Of a stretch of 38,677 nucleotides of DNA, positions 33,608-38,677 are shown one piece after another. A model generated the notes under the pieces. The model did not search any database. It was given only the letters and a program-made list of their open reading frames with translations, and had not been told where the DNA came from. Made by a program: the position numbers and the translations under genes. Position 1 is the first letter of the stretch, and the number at the start of each line of letters is the position of its first letter. The stretch is from positions 1 through 38,677 of IMG/VR virus record IMGVR_UViG_3300023174_000345; one strand, 5' to 3'. This DNA is from a virus.

Positions 33608-34525
33608 ATGATAAAGTTATCTGGTATAGCACGTCGTTTATATGAGGCCACAGAAGCAATTGCACCGGTTGAAGCCGATGATTTCAATGCATTAGTTAAA
33701 ATTTTAGAAAGCGAAGATCTTCGTACCGAATACACTAAACTATTAACTATTTTCAATGCATTCGATCCTAACTCAGTTGGTACTATTTCCGAAATTCTCT
33801 TAACAAAAGCTATTAATAAATTTAATCAAGGATCTAACATTAAGGCACAACATACTGGAGCTAGCGGTGGATTATCTGATTTAAAACTTATGATAGGCGA
33901 CCAGCCTATAGGAATTAGTCTTAAAACGACTGGTGACAATGCTATTAACTTAGGATCAGCTAATATTACTCCTCCTGATAGTGACATTATAGAGAAATTG
34001 AAAAAATATAACGGTCGTAGTATTACCGATGTTAAAAAAGATGGCGATACTAAACTATATGATATGTGTCATAAACGCATTGAAGCAATTGCCGAGAAAC
34101 TAGCAGGAGATAAAGATAACGAGTTATTTTTATGGGTAAACAAACTAATCAGCAAAAAAGATAGCTCACTTATAACAGGAGTTAATTTCTATGTCGTTAA
34201 ATTTAAGAAGACGGCAGTTGTAAATTATTTAGAAGATACTGCTAAACTTTATATTACATCACGACCTGCATGGGGAATTCAAAATCCAGATGGTAGTACT
34301 ATAATATCAGCAGACCTAGGTCCTAAATATCTCAATATAAATAACAAACTATTTTCCAATGATTCGGCTATGTCTGATTTAGGAGCTAGATTTCAAAAAA
34401 TCAATGTACCATTAATAGACGAATCCAAATATAAAAGTCCGGAAGAGTTCAAAGCAAAACTGCAAGGACTTCCAAATAAAATCATGGATGCATTTGTTAA
34501 TTTATATGACGAACTATTCGCATAA
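33608..34525 (+). CDS. Possible packaged nuclease with LYE|A leader
   Basis: A 305-residue protein. The N-terminus MIKLSGIARRLYEATEAI resembles the start of the 190-residue protein at 14095, with LYE|A at residues 11-14 fitting the prohead protease rule. The body has a PD-(D/E)XK-like layout: E62 (TISEILL), then GASGGLSDLKLMIGDQPIGI with D91, and SLK at 104-106. Here Ser replaces the usual D/E, so the active site is uncertain. The rest is alpha/beta. A terminator follows. A head-packaged nuclease that enters the cell with the DNA is an inference worth testing. Confidence 0.5.
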   Translation: MIKLSGIARRLYEATEAIAPVEADDFNALVKILESEDLRTEYTKLLTIFNAFDPNSVGTISEILLTKAINKFNQGSNIKAQHTGASGGLSDLKLMIGDQPIGISLKTTGDNAINLGSANITPPDSDIIEKLKKYNGRSITDVKKDGDTKLYDMCHKRIEAIAEKLAGDKDNELFLWVNKLISKKDSSLITGVNFYVVKFKKTAVVNYLEDTAKLYITSRPAWGIQNPDGSTIISADLGPKYLNINNKLFSNDSAMSDLGARFQKINVPLIDESKYKSPEEFKAKLQGLPNKIMDAFVNLYDELFA

Positions 34526-34555
34526 AACATCATTGCATCAAATTCATAAAACAAA

Positions 34556-34583
34556 AAAAGTTCAGCCAAAAGGTTGGACTTTT
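34556..34583 (+). terminator. Rho-independent terminator
   Basis: A 12-bp stem pairs AAAAGTTCAGCC (34556-34567) with GGTTGGACTTTT (34572-34583), with two wobbles and an AAAA loop; the 3' arm ends in T. Its 3' arm contains the TTGGA of the next promoter. Confidence 0.75.
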
Positions 34584-34604
34584 CACATTTCGTACTTATA
34601 TTTA
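34574..34604 (+). promoter_or_regulatory. Middle-type promoter overlapping a terminator
   Basis: TTGGA (34574-34578), inside the terminator stem, and TATATTTA (34597-34604) are 18 bases apart. It drives the small genes and the queD/queE cluster. The first start codon is at 34621. Confidence 0.6.
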
Positions 34605-34620
34605 GAGAAAGAAAAAAGAT

Positions 34621-34824
34621 ATGACAGCAGAACAATTCGTGTATTGGCTTAAAGGATATATCTCCAATACAGCAACATTAACTGAATCAGATCTTCGTGT
34701 TATCAAGCAACAGTTAACAGAAGTAAGATCAAATAATATGGGCGGTAAACAATTACTTGTTGAGCAGCCTAATTATACTAGTACATCAACTGGGGATGTA
34801 GCTCCCGGGCATGGAGCATGTTAA
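34621..34824 (+). CDS. Small protein with EQFxYWL motif
   Basis: A 67-residue protein starting MTAEQFVYWLKGYISNTATL. The EQF-x-YWL-x-G start followed by a short helix is common in many unrelated phages, where it is always hypothetical. The C-terminus (DVAPGHGAC) ends in cysteine. It is the first gene after a middle-type promoter, so probably expressed before late genes. Function unknown. Confidence 0.6.
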   Translation: MTAEQFVYWLKGYISNTATLTESDLRVIKQQLTEVRSNNMGGKQLLVEQPNYTSTSTGDVAPGHGAC

Positions 34825-34833
34825 ATCAAAGTT

Positions 34834-34977
34834 ATGAAACCAGATAAGCAACTAGTTACATTAATCAAGTCTATTATTAAAGTCGTTGGATTTGGCATGT
34901 TATTATTCAATCCGACTATCGGAGTAGCAATGCTTATTGCCTCAGAATGTTTTACATTAATCAAACAATTGTTATGA
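34834..34977 (+). CDS. Small membrane protein, 47 aa
   Basis: A 47-codon ORF from ATG 34834. The product has a basic N-terminus and a hydrophobic centre (IKVVGFGMLLFNPTIGVAML), with the C-terminus ending KQLL. It overlaps the queD start by 4 bases (ATGA), so the two are probably translated together. It looks like a single- or double-pass membrane peptide. Too short for the usual gene callers; real because of the overlap pattern and composition. Confidence 0.5.
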   Translation: MKPDKQLVTLIKSIIKVVGFGMLLFNPTIGVAMLIASECFTLIKQLL

Positions 34978-35678
34978 AAAAGCAGTACATTACAAGAAAA
35001 GGAACGTTCGATTCCGGCCATCGAGTTATGAATGAGCGTATGAAATGCTTCAATATGCATGGTCATACCTATTTATACGAACTCGAATTTGAATTCAATT
35101 CCATGGAAGCTATTGGCTATGCTATCGACTTCAAGGAAATTAAACGAGTAGGATGCCAATGGATTGATGACATGTTAGATCATGGCTTCATTGTGAATCC
35201 TAAAGATGATGATGTTATCAAGGCATGCCAGTTAACTGGTTCAAAGATTTGGTATATGTCATTGAATGGTAGCAATCAATATTGTAATCCATCAGCTGAA
35301 AACATTGCCAAAGAAGTTTTCTTAGCCATGTTTGTATTGTTTATGCCATATGAAAATTTACGTATTCATAAAATAACATTGTACGAGACTCCAAATAGTT
35401 ATACTACATGTACATTGGAATCATTTGATAATACTGAATGGGACAATTGGATGCGACATAACAAAGATGGTGTAGATTTTTATCGTGATCAGAAAGGCGT
35501 AGTTGAGTATGATGATCGTAGAATCAGTCTAGAAGGTAATCCAAAAGGCAATGGATTGGTAGATAATTTTATCAAAGAAGAACAATCATTCTCAGTTAAG
35601 AATACTCCTAATCGTCGTACAGATGATCAAGAAGCCGCGGCATGGAAAGAATACTTTAAAAATAACAATCATCAATGA
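34974..35678 (+). CDS. queD: 6-carboxytetrahydropterin synthase, QueD
   Basis: A 234-residue protein. The start is ATG 34974, in the ATGA overlap with the previous small gene; an upstream in-frame alternative (34947) would lengthen the N-terminus without family support. The first 130 residues are the QueD/PTPS core: zinc ligands H16, H29 and H31 (FDSGHRV, then CFNMHGH), catalytic C25, IDFKEIK (51-57), LDHGF, SAENIAKEVF and YETPNS. It makes 6-carboxytetrahydropterin from dihydroneopterin triphosphate. About 100 further residues form an extension, charged and partly disordered, not part of the usual enzyme. The stop overlaps queE. Confidence 0.9.
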   Translation: MKKQYITRKGTFDSGHRVMNERMKCFNMHGHTYLYELEFEFNSMEAIGYAIDFKEIKRVGCQWIDDMLDHGFIVNPKDDDVIKACQLTGSKIWYMSLNGSNQYCNPSAENIAKEVFLAMFVLFMPYENLRIHKITLYETPNSYTTCTLESFDNTEWDNWMRHNKDGVDFYRDQKGVVEYDDRRISLEGNPKGNGLVDNFIKEEQSFSVKNTPNRRTDDQEAAAWKEYFKNNNHQ

Positions 35679-36448
35679 GAAAGAGAATAGAAGACTATAA
35701 TAAAGTACTGCCTATTATTGAACTATACGTTTGTGTTCAATCCGAAGGATCTCGTCAAGGAATGCCTACAATTGCAGTAAGAACTACCGGATGTACTCAT
35801 AGATGTTTCTTTGGAGAAGGTGGATGGTGTGATAGTTGGTACACAAGTATTCATCCTGAGAAAGGAAAGTTCACTTTCAATGACATCATTAAGATCTACG
35901 ATGAGAATCCAACTATTACAGAAATGATGCTGACAGGTGGTTCACCTACAATGCACCCAGTTCTAATCAATGAACTAACTCATTTTGCATATGATAGAGG
36001 TATTGTTATCACAATGGAGACAGAAGGATCGCATTATGTTGAAACCGACTATCCTATTGAGTTACTTTCTATTAGTCCCAAGTTCAGTAATAGCGTTCCT
36101 CAGATCGGAGCAGTAACACCTTTAGGAGATGAGGTAGATGAGAAGTTTGTAAAACAGCATAACAAGTTTCGTTTGGATAAAGAGACGATGTTGAAGATGA
36201 TTAACTTCCATTACGATTATCATTTGAAACCGGTATGGGATGGTACAGAGGCAAATATCTTAGAGATCGAATCATTTAGACAGCAAATGGATATCCCAAA
36301 AGACAAAGTATGGTTAATGCCCGCGGGCGATACTAGAGAAGAACTCATTAAGATGTATCCTCTATCCTTAGAGAAAGCAGCTGAGATGGGTTATAATTGG
36401 ACCGGTAGAGATCATATTATTGCGTATGATACTAAACGCGGCGTATAA
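35675..36448 (+). CDS. queE: 7-carboxy-7-deazaguanine synthase, QueE
   Basis: A 257-residue radical SAM enzyme, coupled to queD by an ATGA overlap. The N-terminal QSEGSRQGMPTIAVRTTGC is typical. The cluster-binding cysteines are C40, C44 and C52 (CTHRCFFGEGGWCD), so the spacing is C-x3-C-x7-C rather than C-x3-C-x2-C. LTGGSPTMHP and METEGSHYVE match the SAM- and substrate-binding blocks. It converts 6-carboxytetrahydropterin to 7-carboxy-7-deazaguanine, the precursor of preQ0. The product could supply queuosine tRNA or modified phage DNA. Confidence 0.88.
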   Translation: MRKRIEDYNKVLPIIELYVCVQSEGSRQGMPTIAVRTTGCTHRCFFGEGGWCDSWYTSIHPEKGKFTFNDIIKIYDENPTITEMMLTGGSPTMHPVLINELTHFAYDRGIVITMETEGSHYVETDYPIELLSISPKFSNSVPQIGAVTPLGDEVDEKFVKQHNKFRLDKETMLKMINFHYDYHLKPVWDGTEANILEIESFRQQMDIPKDKVWLMPAGDTREELIKMYPLSLEKAAEMGYNWTGRDHIIAYDTKRGV

Positions 36449-36465
36449 AAAAAGATAAAAAAAGA

Positions 36466-36497
36466 TTTGGAAAATTGATTGTTTCACCTTAAATTTA
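36466..36497 (+). promoter_or_regulatory. Middle-type promoter of the GroES-like gene
   Basis: TTTGGA (36466-36471) and TAAATTTA (36490-36497) are 18 bases apart. The best start codon is at 36506, 8 bases after the box, so the mRNA leader is very short. Confidence 0.6.
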
Positions 36498-36505
36498 TGT
36501 TACTT

Positions 36506-36802
36506 ATGAAAATGACACCTAACGGAGATTACGTACTCCTAAAAGACGAAGCGCCTGTTACTAAAACAGCAAGTGGTATTATTATTCCAGATACCGTAGA
36601 AAACAATTACACTAATGCAGAAGTAATTGCTGTAGGTCCCGGATTGTATACAATGACCGGAGACATGATTCCAATGCAATGTAAGGTAGGAGACCAAGTT
36701 ATGGTACAGACCCATCAGATCAAGAATAGCCGAATCAGTATTGACGGTACGGAGTATTCATTGGTTCATGAGAGCGAGATTGCAATGATTTCAACAAAAT
36801 AA
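36506..36802 (+). CDS. GroES-like co-chaperonin
   Basis: A 98-residue protein. I start it at ATG 36506, since earlier in-frame codons lie in or before the promoter box. It has the GroES pattern: a mobile loop region with TASGIIIPDTVENNYTNAEV, then IAVGPG, KVGDQVMVQ and the closing IDGTEYSLVHESEIAMI. It would cap host GroEL and help fold phage proteins such as the capsid, as T4 gp31 does. It lies between queE and folE with its own promoter. Confidence 0.85.
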   Translation: MKMTPNGDYVLLKDEAPVTKTASGIIIPDTVENNYTNAEVIAVGPGLYTMTGDMIPMQCKVGDQVMVQTHQIKNSRISIDGTEYSLVHESEIAMISTK

Positions 36803-36805
36803 TTT

Positions 36806-37447
36806 ATGGTAAAACTTAAGTACGCAAATCAAAATGTTCCTCGTACAGAAGAGGAAAGGAAACAAATGATTGAAGATGCTGCTATCCATTACGGTAAGTA
36901 TATGGATGCATTAGGCATTGATTGGCAAAATGATCCAAATTCTTCTGATACTCCTCGACGAGTAGCAAAGGCATTTGTCAATGATTTGGCTCAAGGATGT
37001 TTCGATACTCCTCCCAATATCACTGCATTTGATAATCTAGATGGTTATGAAGGCATGGTATTCCAAGGCAATATCGATCTTAAATCATTTTGTTCACATC
37101 ACCACCTTCCATTTGTAGGAGTAGCTCATGTGGCATATATTCCTAGCAAAGATGGCAAAGTAATTGGTCTTAGTAAATTGAATCGTATCGTAGAATGGTT
37201 TGCCCGTAGACCTCAGGTACAAGAAAACCTTACCATGCAAATTCATCAATATCTCAATGAGGTATGTGAAAATAATAATGGGGTAGCTGTGGTATGCGAA
37301 GCTAACCATATGTGTGCTTGTGTAAGAGGTGTTCGTCATAATTCCACAATGATGACTAGTCATTTATCTGGTGCATTTAAGAACGATCCAGCTACTAGAG
37401 AGGAATTCTATAAGTTTGTGGAAAACGTTAAACATTATCGTAAGTGA
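36806..37447 (+). CDS. folE: GTP cyclohydrolase I, FolE
   Basis: A 213-residue enzyme that makes dihydroneopterin triphosphate from GTP, the first step of the 7-deazaguanine route. Residues 94-112 hold the zinc site and active centre ([18 protein letters not shown]), with C96 and H98-100. [20 protein letters not shown] follows, and C170 is in [12 protein letters not shown]. The length agrees with the family. It starts 3 bases after the GroES-like gene and overlaps the hpt start (GTGA). Confidence 0.94.
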   Translation: MVKLKYANQNVPRTEEERKQMIEDAAIHYGKYMDALGIDWQNDPNSSDTPRRVAKAFVNDLAQGCFDTPPNITAFDNLDGYEGMVFQGNIDLKSFCSHHHLPFVGVAHVAYIPSKDGKVIGLSKLNRIVEWFARRPQVQENLTMQIHQYLNEVCENNNGVAVVCEANHMCACVRGVRHNSTMMTSHLSGAFKNDPATREEFYKFVENVKHYRK

Positions 37448-37950
37448 TCGAATTACTATCACGTAATGATATTGCAGTTCGCATTGCCGGATTGCAACGA
37501 GAAATTTCCGATTTCCATTTAGACAATTATTACTACGAAGGTGCTGTGTTTGTTAGCGTACTTAATGGTAGTTTCATGTTCATGGCAGACTTAATGCGTG
37601 ACATGTCTATCAGCCAAGCCGAAGTTGATTTCGTGCAAATCAAAAGCTATGAAGGTAAGTCTAACGCCGGAGGATGTAAACTTCTCAAAGATATTTCTTG
37701 TGATTTAGCTGATAAGGTGGTATATTTAGTAGATGATATCATTGAGTCAGGTAACACCTTTGATTTCTTGCAAGCTCATATCGAGAAGAAGTTTAATCCA
37801 GTTGATATTAAAACGGTTGCGTTGTTATCAAGATCCGGCGGTAGACAAGCCGACTTCAATGGATTTGCAATTGGCTCAGAATGGGTTTATGGTTATGGTT
37901 TAGACCGGAACGGATTTGATAGAAACCTTCCGGCAATTTATATTGAATAA
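37444..37950 (+). CDS. hpt: Hypoxanthine phosphoribosyltransferase
   Basis: A 168-residue protein starting at GTG 37444, which overlaps the folE stop codon (GTGA). The PRPP-binding loop is [13 protein letters not shown] (93-105), and the C-terminal [20 protein letters not shown] block is characteristic of hypoxanthine-guanine phosphoribosyltransferase. An [18 protein letters not shown] loop precedes it. It salvages hypoxanthine or guanine to nucleotides and could feed GTP to FolE. It is an unusual gene for a phage, and its coupling to folE suggests a shared purpose. Confidence 0.88.
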   Translation: MIELLSRNDIAVRIAGLQREISDFHLDNYYYEGAVFVSVLNGSFMFMADLMRDMSISQAEVDFVQIKSYEGKSNAGGCKLLKDISCDLADKVVYLVDDIIESGNTFDFLQAHIEKKFNPVDIKTVALLSRSGGRQADFNGFAIGSEWVYGYGLDRNGFDRNLPAIYIE

Positions 37951-37955
37951 AAGTT

Positions 37956-38677
37956 ATGTATCAAGCAGTAGCGTATAGAAAAGAAGATAATACAGTACAT
38001 ATTTGGGACGATGCTCGCGGTTACTTTCAATTAAAGTATAAGCCATATGCATATCGCAAAGATCCTAACGGGCAACATGTTGCATTGGATGGTACTAAGT
38101 TACGTAAGGTTTATGATTTTGATAGAACAGAATCTAACTTATATGAAGCAGATATCAATCCAGAGACCCGTACATTAATTGACTTGTATTCGGAAAGCGA
38201 TGATTCATCTGTAGGTCATCGAACAATGTTTTTAGATATCGAGGTTGATACTACTAACGGCTTTCCTAGTACAGAAAAAGCAGAGAATGAGATCACTTCT
38301 ATAGCATTGAGATGTAATTCAGATGGCGAAAGTGTTGCCTATGTATTTATTCTAGATGCTGATCGAACAGTTCCCTCTGGTAATCGTAATGGCATTGAAA
38401 TTATTTCGGTGCAAACTGAATTGGAATTGCTTCAAAAGTTTCTATTGATTTATTACGATCTACGTCCTACGATGATTACTGGATGGAACATTGACTTCTT
38501 TGATATTCCATATCTGTATAATCGTATACGTAACATGCTAGGAGAGCAATTGGCAAGAACATTGTCTCCTATCAAAGATGTGATTTGGCTCAAGCATAGA
38601 GATAGATATCGTATCTCTGGTGTAGCTTGTTTAGATTACATGGCATTGTATAAGAATTTTACCTATTCAGAAGAATC
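37956..38677 (+). CDS. gp43: Family B DNA polymerase gp43, 3' end missing
   Basis: The first 240 residues of a replicative polymerase; the frame is open to the window edge. The start is ATG 37956, six bases after hpt. The N-terminal domain is followed by the 3'-5' exonuclease: Exo I MFLDIEVDT (91-99, D94 and E96), Exo II ITGWNIDFFDIPYLYNR (175-191). The family is the T4 gp43 type, about 900 residues in T4. It lies near other nucleotide genes and would be the main replicative enzyme, so the family A enzyme at 22766 probably has another role. Confidence 0.93.
   Translation, partial: MYQAVAYRKEDNTVHIWDDARGYFQLKYKPYAYRKDPNGQHVALDGTKLRKVYDFDRTESNLYEADINPETRTLIDLYSESDDSSVGHRTMFLDIEVDTTNGFPSTEKAENEITSIALRCNSDGESVAYVFILDADRTVPSGNRNGIEIISVQTELELLQKFLLIYYDLRPTMITGWNIDFFDIPYLYNRIRNMLGEQLARTLSPIKDVIWLKHRDRYRISGVACLDYMALYKNFTYSEE

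Noticed and set aside
1-38677. tRNA genes, CRISPR arrays, insertion sequences, integrase
   Set aside because: Looked for by eye; no cloverleaf with CCA end, no regular spaced repeats, no transposase or recombinase motifs were seen.

Overview
The window is a continuous piece of a large T4-like myovirus genome, with every supported gene on the + strand. It is AT-rich, tightly packed, with many ATGA or TAATG stop/start overlaps. Neck, sheath, tube, baseplate, tape-measure and fibre genes give the virion type. A T4-style replication set (gp32, UvsX, FEN/RNase H, gp41 helicase, gp43 polymerase) gives the lineage. Several promoters read TTTG/TTGGA, then 18-19 bases, then TATATTTA. This resembles the Bacteroidota promoter consensus (TTTG, about 20 bases, TAnnTTTG), so I infer a Bacteroidota (probably flavobacterial) host. 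That host call is an inference from promoters only.

Layout. 1-6524: fibre and appendage genes, the first cut by the window edge. 6573-9136: T4-order neck genes (gp13-, gp14- and gp15-like). 9191-12208: a small coiled-coil gene, tail sheath gp18 and tail tube gp19. 12215-14667: four unrecognised genes whose products share a short basic/acidic N-terminal helix followed by an (L/I)xE|A site. 14710-22750: baseplate and tape measure (gp26-like, an overlapping ORF with no ATG, a small membrane protein, tape measure, gp48/gp54-like, gp53/LysM-like, hub protein, unknown). 22766-30173: replication and recombination, including a divergent family A DNA polymerase and a PD-(D/E)XK-like protein. 30288-33582: B12-dependent ribonucleotide reductase, two unknowns and dUTPase. 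33608-34977: a possible packaged nuclease and small proteins. 34974-37950: QueD, QueE, GroES-like, FolE and a hypoxanthine phosphoribosyltransferase. 37956-end: the start of a family B DNA polymerase.

How the genes work together. The structural half builds the contractile tail, its neck and adsorption fibres. The middle half makes dNTPs and copies and recombines the genome. Hpt, FolE, QueD and QueE form a plausible route from salvaged purine through GTP to 7-carboxy-7-deazaguanine, the precursor of queuosine or of 7-deazaguanine DNA modification. The most interesting points are a family of six proteins with capsid-targeting-like N-termini (one with nuclease-like motifs), a family A polymerase in a phage that also has a gp43 polymerase, a likely programmed frameshift at gp26, and two promoter classes, one of which would make nearly leaderless mRNAs.

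No tRNA gene, CRISPR array, insertion sequence or integrase was seen. No gene-free stretch exceeds 300 bases; the longest gaps are about 100 bases and hold promoters or terminators.
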